A stretch of DNA of 50,091 nucleotides, from contig NZ_NOVE01000022.1 of NCBI RefSeq assembly GCF_002265625.1, positions 1 to 50,091 of the forward strand, written 5' to 3'. Source of the stretch: Prevotella sp. 885 (lineage in GTDB: Bacteria > Bacteroidota > Bacteroidia > Bacteroidales > Bacteroidaceae). Position numbers and translations under genes: made by a program. The notes beneath the pieces are model-generated. The model worked only from the letters and a program-made list of their open reading frames with translations. It was not told where the DNA came from and ran no database searches. Shown one piece after another: positions 33,912 through 42,040 of this stretch (within the stretch, counting starts at the first letter, position 1; every line of letters starts with the position of its first letter).

Positions 33912-33954
33912 AACCTTTGCATATGCTCTAAGCAGCTGTATGCAAAGGTTTTTT
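33912..33954 (+). terminator. Intrinsic terminator after secG
   Basis: AACCTTTGCATA (33912-33923) and TATGCAAAGGTT (33939-33950) form a 12-bp stem followed by a T run. Confidence 0.85.
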
Positions 33955-34029
33955 CGTATACAGACATACAAAATGCGAACTTTTTGAATAAAAAATGCAG
34001 AAAAAGCGTAGTATTTAAAATTTTATTAT

Positions 34030-34037
34030 TACCTTTG
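34030..34037 (+). promoter_or_regulatory. Promoter -7 element for the first tRNA-His
   Basis: TACCTTTG matches TAnnTTTG, about 60 bases upstream of the tRNA. Confidence 0.6.
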
Positions 34038-34096
34038 CACTCGGAAATAACGAAACACCGTACAAAACGAAACATTCGTCATTCCACACATAACAT

Positions 34097-34174
34097 GGTG
34101 GCCGTAGTTCAGTTGGTTAGAGCGTCAGATTGTGGTTCTGAATGTCGTGGGTTCGAGTCCCACCTGCCACCCCA
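34097..34174 (+). tRNA. tRNA-His (GTG), first copy
   Basis: A full cloverleaf is visible: D stem GTTC/GAGC, anticodon stem TCAGA/TCTGA with anticodon GTG at 34132-34134, and T stem GTGGG/CCCAC. The extra 5' G typical of tRNA-His is at 34097, facing C73, and CCA is encoded. The acceptor stem has one C-T mismatch (pair 6-67). A terminator follows, so this copy is a single-gene unit. Confidence 0.93.
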
Positions 34175-34181
34175 ACAATAC

Positions 34182-34220
34182 AAGCCTTGCAAGACCCATC
34201 TCTTGCAAGGCTTATTTTTT
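34182..34220 (+). terminator. Terminator after the first tRNA-His
   Basis: AAGCCTTGCAAGA (34182-34194) and TCTTGCAAGGCTT (34201-34213) form a 13-bp stem with a 6-base loop, followed by ATTTTTTT. Confidence 0.88.
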
Positions 34221-34309
34221 TGCTATAAATTCCTCAAACATATTCTAAGAATGATTGGGTTCACCCGATAAAAGACTGACATCATTTAGTAATCTGGCCA
34301 TATATAGAG

Positions 34310-34717
34310 GTTCTGCCGAAGACAATATTTGCATTTCTGATGCTCAATACTATGAGTTGAGCGCACAACAAAATCTTTGGTGCGAAATTCTTGAGTTTTG
34401 AGCGTTTGGAGACAATGTGTTTATACACAGTAAGTTATGCGGTTTTCTGACGAAACGTTATAAAATCAGACCCGCAAATGAGCCACTTTTTGCTGCAATA
34501 GCGCCACTTTTACACTCCAATAGTGCCACTATTATCATGCAATAGAGCCTCTTTTACTGTCTAATAGTGGCACTTTTGGAGTGTAAAAGTGGCGCTATCG
34601 TTAAGCTCGGGTGCAGTTTGCACAGCAGAACACCGTAAAAACAGCAAACCAGGACTCTATAATCAATTTTTATTTTGTAACAGGTTTTTACCACTTGAAC
34701 AATATTTGCATGGTAGA
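34310..34717. repeat. Two-copy intergenic element, copy B (~407 bp)
   Basis: This is homologous to 14257-14663 in the same orientation and with the same internal order. It lies entirely between the two tRNA-His genes. In this copy GCTCAA/TTGAGC near the left end forms a perfect small hairpin that is imperfect in copy A. The remainder of the interval (34221-34309 and 34718-34816) holds nothing I recognise. Confidence 0.8.
34474..34605. repeat. Six tandem 22-bp units (array B)
   Basis: Units start at 34474, 34496, 34518, 34540, 34562 and 34584, in register with array A. Bases 34496-34533 pair with 34563-34600 over 38 positions with only two mismatches, leaving a 29-base loop. The 5' arm begins at unit 2 here, whereas in array A it begins at unit 3. 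Confidence 0.8.
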
Positions 34718-34816
34718 TATAAGGACATGTTTTAAGGCAAGAAGACTGGTATATTTGGATAAAAAGGGGCTAAAACAAAAAAAATAGCGATAAAAACGAA
34801 AAAACTTGCGAAAACA

Positions 34817-34848
34817 TTTGGAGGTTTAAAGAAAAAGCTATACCTTTG
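34817..34848 (+). promoter_or_regulatory. Promoter of the second tRNA-His / tRNA-Arg unit
   Basis: TTTG (34817-34820), a 20-base spacer and TACCTTTG (34841-34848) form a consensus promoter 60 bases before the tRNA. The bases after it (CACTCG) match those after the first tRNA-His promoter. Confidence 0.65.
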
Positions 34849-34908
34849 CACTCGCTTTTAAGAACAAAGCTTTTCAACAAAGGAAGAATGGTTCTCGAAG
34901 CACAACAT

Positions 34909-34986
34909 GGTGGCCGTAGTTCAGTTGGTTAGAGCGTCAGATTGTGGTTCTGAATGTCGTGGGTTCGAGTCCCACCTGCCACCCCA
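34909..34986 (+). tRNA. tRNA-His (GTG), second copy
   Basis: This is identical base for base to the copy at 34097-34174, including the extra 5' G, the encoded CCA and the C-T mismatch at pair 6-67. Identity extends a few bases beyond the gene (CAACAA). It is followed after 32 bases by tRNA-Arg with no terminator between. Confidence 0.93.
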
Positions 34987-35018
34987 ACAAAATGCATACA
35001 GCATAAACAAAACTTTAA

Positions 35019-35092
35019 GGCTCCGTAGCTCAACTGAATAGAGCATCTGACTACGGATCAGAAGGTTGCAGGTTTGAATCCTGCCGGAGTCA
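35019..35092 (+). tRNA. tRNA-Arg (ACG)
   Basis: The cloverleaf has acceptor GGCTCCG/CGGAGTC with one G-T pair, D stem GCTC/GAGC, anticodon ACG at 35053-35055, and discriminator A at 35092. CCA is not encoded. The wobble A should be edited to inosine to read CGN codons. A terminator follows. Confidence 0.93.
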
Positions 35093-35103
35093 CAAGTTTA
35101 AAA

Positions 35104-35136
35104 AGAGCTTTACATTACGTAAAGCTCTTTTTTTTT
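35104..35136 (+). terminator. Terminator after tRNA-Arg
   Basis: AGAGCTTTAC (35104-35113) and GTAAAGCTCT (35119-35128) enclose ATTAC and are followed by a run of T. Confidence 0.88.
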
Positions 35137-35240
35137 GCATTTATGCCAAAAGCGTAATCCAATTGTGTAAAAAATATAAAATTAGGGGAAAACCTACTGC
35201 GTTTTAGGGTTTTTCCCTAATTTTGCAATAGAATAAGCAT

Positions 35241-35248
35241 TAAATTTG
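35241..35248 (+). promoter_or_regulatory. Promoter -7 element for the aromatic/glycine-rich protein gene
   Basis: TAAATTTG matches TAnnTTTG, 43 bases before the start codon. A second match, TAATTTTG, ends at 35225, so two start points are possible. Confidence 0.55.
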
Positions 35249-35291
35249 CAGTTGATAAAATAGATACAAACAAAGACAATCATAAACTATA

Positions 35292-36263
35292 ATGATTATG
35301 ACGACACGGTTTTTATTTCTTTCGGTCCTCATGGGCGCAATGCCTCTTACGATGGCAGCCCAGGACGACGACCTCTATTTCACACCGAAAAAGAGTTCGA
35401 AGGATGCGCCCGTAAAAATAGATAGAGACGTATACGACAGACCGGCTTACTATTGCGGTAGCCCACGTAACGTAGACGAATACAACAGACGCGGAAAGCT
35501 GAAGAGCTATTATCAGAAGATAGGTACTGACTCGCTCGGCAACGACGTCATAGAGTTTCATGAGGGTGACGGCACGTACGGAACTGCCGACCTCGACTCC
35601 ACCATAACCATCTATCCCGGCTCGGAACGCTATTACGACGAGGACTCAGACTTCGCCTACTCTCGCCGCATGGGACGATTTGACGACTTCTATTGGGATC
35701 CGGCTTTCTACGGCAGCTACTATGGTTCTCCATATTGGCGCGGTTACTATGGCTGGTACGATCCTTGGTACGACCCATGGTACGGACCATATTACACCGG
35801 ATGGTACGGCAGATGGCACAACCCGTGGTTCTATGGTTACTACGGATGGGGATACCCCTATTACGGATGGGGCGGCGGATGGTATGGTCCGACATGGCAC
35901 TATGCTTACAAAGGTCCTTCCGGCACACGCAACCACTCGAACGGTGGCGGACGCTTCTATGGCAACCGCAGCTCGTTCGGATCGAAGGGCGAACGCTCAA
36001 GCTTTAACAGCAACAGAAACAACAACAGCTCACGCAATGGCTTCGGTCAGCGCCGTTCTTCTTTCGAAGACAACAACAACCGTTACCAGAACCAGCAGCC
36101 CACACAGCGCCCGTCTTACAACAACAACCAAGGCGGATTCGGCAGCAATCGCGGTAGCTTCGGAGGTAGCCGTGGCAGCTTCGGTGGCAGTCGCGGCAGC
36201 TTCGGTGGCGGCGGAGGATTCGGCGGCGGTAGCCGTGGCGGAGGATTCGGCAGTCGCAGATAA
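35292..36263 (+). CDS. Exported low-complexity protein rich in Tyr, Trp, Gly, Ser and Asn
   Basis: This 323-residue protein has a signal peptide (about 1-23, ending MAAQ). Residues about 24-125 are ordinary and acidic. From about 130 to 205 Tyr, Trp and Gly dominate in motifs such as YYGW, WYDPWY, WYGPYY and GYYGWG. From about 210 to the end it is rich in Asn, Ser, Gln and Arg and finishes with repeated GGSRGSF units and a Gly-rich GSRR end. I do not recognise a family. Such composition suggests a disordered, self-associating or adhesive envelope protein. It sits 43 bases before the porin gene and may be cotranscribed. The second ATG at 35298 is an alternative start. Confidence 0.7.
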   Translation: MIMTTRFLFLSVLMGAMPLTMAAQDDDLYFTPKKSSKDAPVKIDRDVYDRPAYYCGSPRNVDEYNRRGKLKSYYQKIGTDSLGNDVIEFHEGDGTYGTADLDSTITIYPGSERYYDEDSDFAYSRRMGRFDDFYWDPAFYGSYYGSPYWRGYYGWYDPWYDPWYGPYYTGWYGRWHNPWFYGYYGWGYPYYGWGGGWYGPTWHYAYKGPSGTRNHSNGGGRFYGNRSSFGSKGERSSFNSNRNNNSSRNGFGQRRSSFEDNNNRYQNQQPTQRPSYNNNQGGFGSNRGSFGGSRGSFGGSRGSFGGGGGFGGGSRGGGFGSRR

Positions 36264-36306
36264 ACAGTCAGACCACACACTCAACACATAAAGAACATAT
36301 TATATT

Positions 36307-37947
36307 ATGAAAAAGATATTTTCGCTCATGGCAGCCGCCATGCTTACTACGGCAGCCACGGCACAAGAGACATACGACAACGCCCCGCTCGCACAAAAAG
36401 ACCTTAACGGTACGGCACGTTACGTGGGTATGGGTGGAGCTATGGAGGCTCTTGGTGCCGACATCTCAACGATGGGCACCAACCCTGCCGGTATCGGAAT
36501 GTTCCGTCGCAGCGTCATAAACGGATCGTTCGGATTCAGTTCGCAGTCGGACGCAGAGGAGTTTAACGGCGCTGACAAGACCAAGATGAGCTTCGATCAG
36601 GCAGGCTTCGTCTATTCGATGCGCTCAGGACGCTCTTCGTTCGTCAACTTCGGCTTCACATACAACAAGAGCCGCGACTTCAACCAGATTCTTACTGCAG
36701 CCGGACGCTTGAACGGAGCTTCGCAGAACAAGTTGTCTGGCATGAAGAACTATAACGGAATCTATAAGCTTCGCAGCAAGAACGGTACGCTCTCAAGCCC
36801 TGACGCCACCTGCAGCCAGCTGGACTATCTGTACAGCAACGTCATTCTCGGCGACGGCAACAGCATCCTTGCTGACAAGAACGGCAATATGATTGGCGAC
36901 AATACCGACGGATTCCTTATCCGTAAGGACGGCTTTTCGCCTACGTTCTATAATGCCACGGACTACAGCTTCGGCAGAGAATCGTCAGGATATATCGGAG
37001 AATACAACTTCAACATCAGCGGCAACTCAAATGACCGCTTCTATTGGGGTTTTACTTTCGGACTCTACGACGTGCATTATGACGCAACGACACAGTACTC
37101 CGAGAACCTTGTGGACGGAAGCAACAGCATCGGAAGCGTAACCTTAAGTGACAGAAGAAAGATTACCGGTTCTGGATTTGATGTCAAGGCAGGTATAATC
37201 TTCCGTCCTGTAGAGGAGTCGCCGTTCCGTGTAGGTCTCTACGTACACACTCCGACATGGTACGACCTTACGTCAAAGAACTATACACGCCTGGACAACA
37301 AGCTCCAAGAGAAATACGGAGCACACGACTACGGAGACATCAACGAGGCGTACGACTTTAAGTTCTACACTCCTTGGCGTTTCGGCGCAAGCATCGGACA
37401 TACCGTCGGCAACTATCTGGCACTCGGCGCCACGTACGAATATGCATACTACTCCACCTCTGACATCCGCATTAACGACGGAGGAACCGTTGACTATTGG
37501 GGCAACTATTATGACGAGAGCCATAGCGATGAGGCTATGAAGCAGAACATCAAGCAGTCGCTGAAGGGCGTACATACGCTGAAGCTCGGTATGGAGTTCA
37601 AGCCGGAGCGCAACTGGGCTGTACGTCTTGGATATAACTACGTATCGCCGATGTATAACAAGGAAGGCTATAAGGACGGCACCATCAATTCGTACGGCAC
37701 TTACTATAGCTCTACGACAGACTACACCAACTGGAAAGCCACAAACCGCATCACGGCTGGCGTAGGCTACAGCTGCCGCAACTGGACAATAGACCTCGCC
37801 TACCAGTACAGCCAGACCGACGGCGACTTTTATCCTTTCATGAGCAATATTAGCAACGACAGACATGAATATAACAACGTATGCGACGCTGTTAAGGTAA
37901 GCAACAAGCGCAACCAGCTGCTGCTCACATTGGGATATAAGTTCTAA
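36307..37947 (+). CDS. FadL/OmpP1-like outer-membrane transport protein
   Basis: This predicted outer-membrane beta-barrel has a signal peptide (1-19, ending TATAQ) followed by DLNGTARYVGMGGAMEALGADISTMGTNPAGIGMFR, the N-terminal hatch-type motif of Bacteroidetes OmpP1/FadL/TodX proteins. Alternating aromatic strands run to the C-terminus, which ends LLLTLGYKF with the terminal Phe expected for Bam-assembled barrels. At 546 residues it is a normal size. Relatives take up hydrophobic compounds; the substrate here is unknown. Confidence 0.82.
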   Translation: MKKIFSLMAAAMLTTAATAQETYDNAPLAQKDLNGTARYVGMGGAMEALGADISTMGTNPAGIGMFRRSVINGSFGFSSQSDAEEFNGADKTKMSFDQAGFVYSMRSGRSSFVNFGFTYNKSRDFNQILTAAGRLNGASQNKLSGMKNYNGIYKLRSKNGTLSSPDATCSQLDYLYSNVILGDGNSILADKNGNMIGDNTDGFLIRKDGFSPTFYNATDYSFGRESSGYIGEYNFNISGNSNDRFYWGFTFGLYDVHYDATTQYSENLVDGSNSIGSVTLSDRRKITGSGFDVKAGIIFRPVEESPFRVGLYVHTPTWYDLTSKNYTRLDNKLQEKYGAHDYGDINEAYDFKFYTPWRFGASIGHTVGNYLALGATYEYAYYSTSDIRINDGGTVDYWGNYYDESHSDEAMKQNIKQSLKGVHTLKLGMEFKPERNWAVRLGYNYVSPMYNKEGYKDGTINSYGTYYSSTTDYTNWKATNRITAGVGYSCRNWTIDLAYQYSQTDGDFYPFMSNISNDRHEYNNVCDAVKVSNKRNQLLLTLGYKF

Positions 37948-37981
37948 AAAACGGCATCAGTCTTATAACTGAATTAACATA

Positions 37982-38038
37982 AAGAAAAGCCTTCGCCCTT
38001 GTGGTTTCATACACAGGACGAAGGCTTTTCTTGTTTTT
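37982..38038 (+). terminator. Terminator after the porin gene
   Basis: AAGAAAAGCCTTCG (37982-37995) and CGAAGGCTTTTCTT (38019-38032) form a 14-bp stem followed by GTTTTT. A T-rich left flank on the minus strand is weaker, so it mainly serves the plus-strand gene. Confidence 0.85.
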
Positions 38039-38071
38039 ATGCGCATTTATTATTTCTGCACGGCTAAGTTC

Positions 38072-39367
38072 TTATTTCTGGTCAGCCAAGCGCACGCCTT
38101 TGGCAAGGTTTTCTTTTCCTACATTCTGACACATATACGCCTTTCTGTATTCTCCACCCTTCACGCGCAGAGTGACATCACGCACATCCACCTCACCAAC
38201 ATTACGGAAGAACATTCCCCAACATGGGAATACGGGCCATTCGCTTGTGGGTCTGTCAACGAACCATGCCGGAAGTCCGGGGTCGTCAATTCCGTCGAAC
38301 TCAAGATCACAATGCTTTAATGTCACCTTGTCCGTAGGAGCCATTCCCCAACTCTTCACAGAAAGAGCCATACGAGTAACGTCACGGGCAGTCAGATTCT
38401 CCACAACGATGGTTCCGCAGGTGTTGTCCTCACCAAGAGTCACGCAAAGCGGCGAGAGCACACTCTCCACCTTGTTGCGACGGATGAAGATGCGATCCAT
38501 GCGTCCCGGAGCCTTTCCCCATGCGCCCGGTTCAAGATTGATGGCGTGTTCAGAACGTGTGCGATGCGAAGTGATATGCTCGTATTGTCCCGGTCCGTAG
38601 ATATTGCAGTCGGCAATCTCAAGGTCCGTGGAAGGCATTATCATGCGAATGCAGTTGCAGGACGAATTGAGCACGCATCTGCTTATCTTCATCTTCTCCC
38701 AATATCCTCCCGCAATGGCGTCATCACCGGTATGGATCTGACATTTCTCTATTCTGACATCCTTACTACCACGGATATGTATGCCGTCCCATCCACCTTC
38801 TATAGTGAGATTGCTGAAAGCCGAACGGTCAAGACGATAAGCAAGGAAAGCATAATTGGCAGAACGCCTGACCTTAAAGTCGCACATCTTAACGTCTCGA
38901 CATCCTGCCATCAAAACCGTATGAGGACCACGCATGTGCTCCTCGCCAAGCGGATTGCGCACGTCGCCACCATCTATGCAGCCAGCACCTTCAATGCCAG
39001 CACCCACACATCCTACAGCGAAAATCATAGCCTTCGACCATTGTGGATCCGTAGCGCTATTATAATTGACAGTTCCCTGTCCGCTCTCGTAGCGCGAAAG
39101 ATCGAGGTCGGTCACCAGAGACGAATAGTCGGACAAACGGCTGGAGCCGAGCAATACTGCTCCTTCGTTCAGCCTCAACGTAACGCCAGAGCGCAAGAAT
39201 ACGCTACCTGTTGTGAAGGTTCCATTCGGCACCTCCACCACTCCACCGCCCTTGTCAGCACAGTCGCTTATGGCTGTGTTTATTGCTTTGGCATTATTCA
39301 CAGTTGTGTCATTCGGCACAGCACCATAAGAAAGGATGCTGACCACGATTGCTAACAAAAAATTCAT
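38072..39367 (-). CDS. GH28-like parallel beta-helix protein
   Basis: This 431-residue protein has a short signal sequence (MNFLLAIVVSILSYGAVPND) and the pectate-lyase/polygalacturonase beta-helix repeat pattern. The start at 39367 gives the signal; a longer frame from 39550 would cross the promoter and the next gene. The GH28 acid pair is present in HTGDDAIAGG, and WDGIHIRGSKDV replaces the usual NTDGID motif. The catalytic His of GHG is absent (NSSCNCIRM there), and no clear RIK motif is seen. It may be a distant GH28 enzyme with altered chemistry, another beta-helix hydrolase, or an inactive binder. No pectin locus (SusC/SusD) lies nearby. Confidence 0.72.
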   Translation of the reverse strand: MNFLLAIVVSILSYGAVPNDTTVNNAKAINTAISDCADKGGGVVEVPNGTFTTGSVFLRSGVTLRLNEGAVLLGSSRLSDYSSLVTDLDLSRYESGQGTVNYNSATDPQWSKAMIFAVGCVGAGIEGAGCIDGGDVRNPLGEEHMRGPHTVLMAGCRDVKMCDFKVRRSANYAFLAYRLDRSAFSNLTIEGGWDGIHIRGSKDVRIEKCQIHTGDDAIAGGYWEKMKISRCVLNSSCNCIRMIMPSTDLEIADCNIYGPGQYEHITSHRTRSEHAINLEPGAWGKAPGRMDRIFIRRNKVESVLSPLCVTLGEDNTCGTIVVENLTARDVTRMALSVKSWGMAPTDKVTLKHCDLEFDGIDDPGLPAWFVDRPTSEWPVFPCWGMFFRNVGEVDVRDVTLRVKGGEYRKAYMCQNVGKENLAKGVRLADQK

Positions 39368-39426
39368 ACGATATAGGTTTATTATAAGTTTTATGATTTG
39401 TTTTGTATGACTATATAATGCAAAAA

Positions 39427-39434
39427 CAAAATTA
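39427..39434 (-). promoter_or_regulatory. Promoter -7 element for the GH28-like gene
   Basis: The minus strand reads TAATTTTG, matching TAnnTTTG, 59 bases before the start at 39367. Confidence 0.55.
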
Positions 39435-39497
39435 CATATAAAAGTAGAGATATTCCGTACGATGACCAGTTTTTTCAGCAAATCCTCTGAGGCTTCC

Positions 39498-39528
39498 TTT
39501 GTGATGTAGGAAGAATTCATTAAATTTG
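39498..39528 (+). promoter_or_regulatory. Consensus promoter for the aminopeptidase operon
   Basis: TTTG (39498-39501), exactly 19 bases, then TAAATTTG (39521-39528) make an ideal Bacteroidetes promoter 45 bases before the start at 39574. Confidence 0.75.
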
Positions 39529-39573
39529 CAGAAACTAAAAAAACAATCAAGAAACCATATCAATACCAAAATT

Positions 39574-40872
39574 ATGATAAAACGTCTTTTAGACTTTCTC
39601 GACAAGTCGCCCGTGAATTTCCTGGCAGTAAAGAACATTGTGAGCGAACTGGAGCTTAACGGCTACCACCGTATTGACCCAAGCATGCCATTGCCCGAGC
39701 TGAAGGCTGGCGAAAAGCTTTACGTCACAAAGAACGACTCGTCGGTGTACGCCTTCCGCATCGGAAGACAGTCGATTGCCGATAAAGGCTTCCACATGAT
39801 ATGCGCCCATAGCGACTCGCCGACATTCCGCGTAAAGCCAAACGCCGAGATGCTGTCGGAGGGAGGCATGGTAAGACTTAACACAGAGGTGTATGGCGGA
39901 CCTATCATGTCTACATGGATGGACCGTCCGTTGACTCTTGCCGGTCGCGTGATAGTACGTGGAGAAGACGTTATGGCTCCTGAGACCATGCTCATCCACG
40001 TGAAGCGCCCATTGCTGCAGATAACCAATCTCGCCATCCACTTCAACCGTCAGGTGAACGACGGCGTGAAGCTGAGCAAGCAGAAGGACATGCTGCCCCT
40101 GCTTGGACAGATAACCAACACGCTGGAAGCAGGCAATCTGCTCATGAACATAATTCTCGAAGAGCTCAACAAGGAGCGTCCTGTAAGCAAAGAGGACATC
40201 CTCGACTTCGACCTTTATCTTGCTGACGCCACACCAGCATGCACATACGGCGTACACAACGAGATGATTTCGTCAGGCAGACTGGACGACCTGTCGATGT
40301 GCTTCGCCGGACTGGAGGCTCTGCTTGCCGCAAAAGACAGCGACACTACGCAGGTGCTTGCCATCTTCGACAACGAGGAGACCGGCTCACAGACCAAGCA
40401 AGGAGCTGCCAGCCCGTTCCTCGCATTCATGCTTAAGCGCATAGCCTTGGCACAGAGCAATACGGAGGAGGCTTACTATCAGGCTGTGGAGCGTGCCTTT
40501 ATGATTTCGGCAGACAACGCCCACGCTTGGCATCCCAACTATCCTGAGAAATACGATCCAACAAACCATCCCGTTCTCGGCGGTGGTCCTGCCATCAAGT
40601 TCAATGCTGCACAGAAGTATGCAAGCGACGCCGTATCGGCAGCCATCTTTGCCGGTATATGCCAGAAGGCTGGAGTGCCATGCCAGAAGTTTGTCAACCA
40701 TAGCGACGTAGCCGGAGGCAGCACACTCGGCAATATCCTTGCTTCCTCAATACCATTGAAGGGAGTGGACATGGGCAACGCCATACTTGCCATGCACAGT
40801 TGCCGCGAGACTGGAAGCACGAAAGACCACGAATACTGCGTCAAGGCATTCACAGAATTCTATAACCAGTAA
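39574..40872 (+). CDS. M18-family aminopeptidase
   Basis: This 432-residue cytosolic zinc aminopeptidase removes N-terminal residues, often acidic ones, from peptides. Metal and catalytic motifs are ICAHSDSPTFRVKP near the N-terminus, FDNEETGSQTKQGA in the middle, and FVNHSDVAGGSTLGNI near the C-terminus. I start at MIKRLLDFLDKSP; the frame extends back to 39526, but that ATG overlaps the promoter. The methyltransferase gene begins 3 bases after the stop. Confidence 0.9.
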   Translation: MIKRLLDFLDKSPVNFLAVKNIVSELELNGYHRIDPSMPLPELKAGEKLYVTKNDSSVYAFRIGRQSIADKGFHMICAHSDSPTFRVKPNAEMLSEGGMVRLNTEVYGGPIMSTWMDRPLTLAGRVIVRGEDVMAPETMLIHVKRPLLQITNLAIHFNRQVNDGVKLSKQKDMLPLLGQITNTLEAGNLLMNIILEELNKERPVSKEDILDFDLYLADATPACTYGVHNEMISSGRLDDLSMCFAGLEALLAAKDSDTTQVLAIFDNEETGSQTKQGAASPFLAFMLKRIALAQSNTEEAYYQAVERAFMISADNAHAWHPNYPEKYDPTNHPVLGGGPAIKFNAAQKYASDAVSAAIFAGICQKAGVPCQKFVNHSDVAGGSTLGNILASSIPLKGVDMGNAILAMHSCRETGSTKDHEYCVKAFTEFYNQ

Positions 40873-40875
40873 AGA

Positions 40876-41610
40876 ATGCAGACAGACACACTATCTATAT
40901 CGCAAGACCCGATGGGAGCTGCCATACGCGACTTTCACTTGACGGGGAAAGCAGGAAGGCTACGCGTCTTGTCCTCTATGTTCGAAGAGGACGAGATGCC
41001 CGTGGCTCACCTTTTCAGAACCTTCAAGGACATGCCGCGTACCGAGCAGCGTGCCTTGGAGGAAGCTTACGGCAACGTGCTGGACATCGGAGCTGGTGCC
41101 GGATGTCATGCTTTGGAACTGCAACAACAAGGCAAAAGCGTGAAGGCTATAGACATATCGCCGCTTAGCTGCGAAGTGATGAAGGAACGTGGAGTGAAGG
41201 ATGTGGAATGCACGAATGTGTTCTGCCCGACTTTCATCGGACAATTCGACACAATCTTGCTGCTGATGAACGGCACGGGTATAGCCGGAAAACTGAGCAA
41301 CCTGCCTAATCTCCTTAATCGCCTGAAACAACTAATGAGTAAGGACGGACAGATTCTGATAGACTCTTCTGACCTTAAATATATATACGAAGACGAGGAC
41401 GGAGCCTTCGACATCGACCTTAACGGACCGTATTACGGAGAGGTGGATTATCAGATGGTTTATCGTAACGTCAAGGGAGAACCTTTCGACTGGCTATATA
41501 CAGACCCGACTATGCTTAAAGCAGTATGCGAACAATGCGGTCTGAAATGCGAAATAATAGAGAAAGGCGACCACTATGACTACCTCGCAAAGATAACATT
41601 AGCAATATGA
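40876..41610 (+). CDS. Class I SAM-dependent methyltransferase
   Basis: This 244-residue protein has the Rossmann methyltransferase fold, with motif I VLDIGAGAGCHALELQ at about 73-88, motif II VKAIDISPLSCEVMKERG and a later TILLLMNGTGIAG strand. The substrate cannot be predicted. It is tightly packed between the aminopeptidase (3-base gap) and the FKBP gene (4-base overlap), so the three form an operon, but no common pathway is evident. Confidence 0.82.
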   Translation: MQTDTLSISQDPMGAAIRDFHLTGKAGRLRVLSSMFEEDEMPVAHLFRTFKDMPRTEQRALEEAYGNVLDIGAGAGCHALELQQQGKSVKAIDISPLSCEVMKERGVKDVECTNVFCPTFIGQFDTILLLMNGTGIAGKLSNLPNLLNRLKQLMSKDGQILIDSSDLKYIYEDEDGAFDIDLNGPYYGEVDYQMVYRNVKGEPFDWLYTDPTMLKAVCEQCGLKCEIIEKGDHYDYLAKITLAI

Positions 41611-42005
41611 ACAAACGAGAATACGCAAAGGCGAACCTTGACTGGCTCGCAGAAAAAGCCAAGGAAGAGGGCGTAAATGCTCTTCCAAGAGGAATATACT
41701 ATAAGGTGTTGTCGAAAGGCAACGATGACGGCAAGCACCCTACCCCACGCAGCATCGTCACGGCACACTATACCGGACGAACCATAAACGGAAAGAAATT
41801 CGACTCAAGTCGTGGCGGGGCACCACTCGCTGTCCGCCTGTGTGACCTGATAGAAGGATGGATAGTGGCAATGCAGCAGATGTGCGTCGGCGACAAATGG
41901 GAAGTGTATATCCCTGCCGATATGGGATATGGCAAGTTCTCGCAGCCAGGCATCCCCGGCGGTTCCACTCTGATATTCGAGATAGAACTGCTCGGAATTG
42001 CCTGA
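41607..42005 (+). CDS. FKBP-type peptidyl-prolyl isomerase
   Basis: This 132-residue cytosolic isomerase has a short N-terminal helix and a single FKBP domain: VTAHYTGRTINGKKFDSS, the central IEGWIVAMQQMCVGDKWEVYIP and the terminal GSTLIFEIELLGI strand. There is no signal peptide. It overlaps the methyltransferase stop by four bases and converges on pflA. Confidence 0.9.
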   Translation: MNKREYAKANLDWLAEKAKEEGVNALPRGIYYKVLSKGNDDGKHPTPRSIVTAHYTGRTINGKKFDSSRGGAPLAVRLCDLIEGWIVAMQQMCVGDKWEVYIPADMGYGKFSQPGIPGGSTLIFEIELLGIA

Positions 42006-42040
42006 CGCAAGCCTTTAAGCAAGGTTTAGTTACGTTTAAA

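Noticed and set aside
33984..34271. 95-residue frame spanning the first tRNA-His
   Set aside because: It reads through a clear tRNA and its terminator.
39368..39550. N-terminal extension of the GH28-like protein
   Set aside because: It would cross the minus-strand promoter and overlap the aminopeptidase promoter; the signal peptide begins at 39367.
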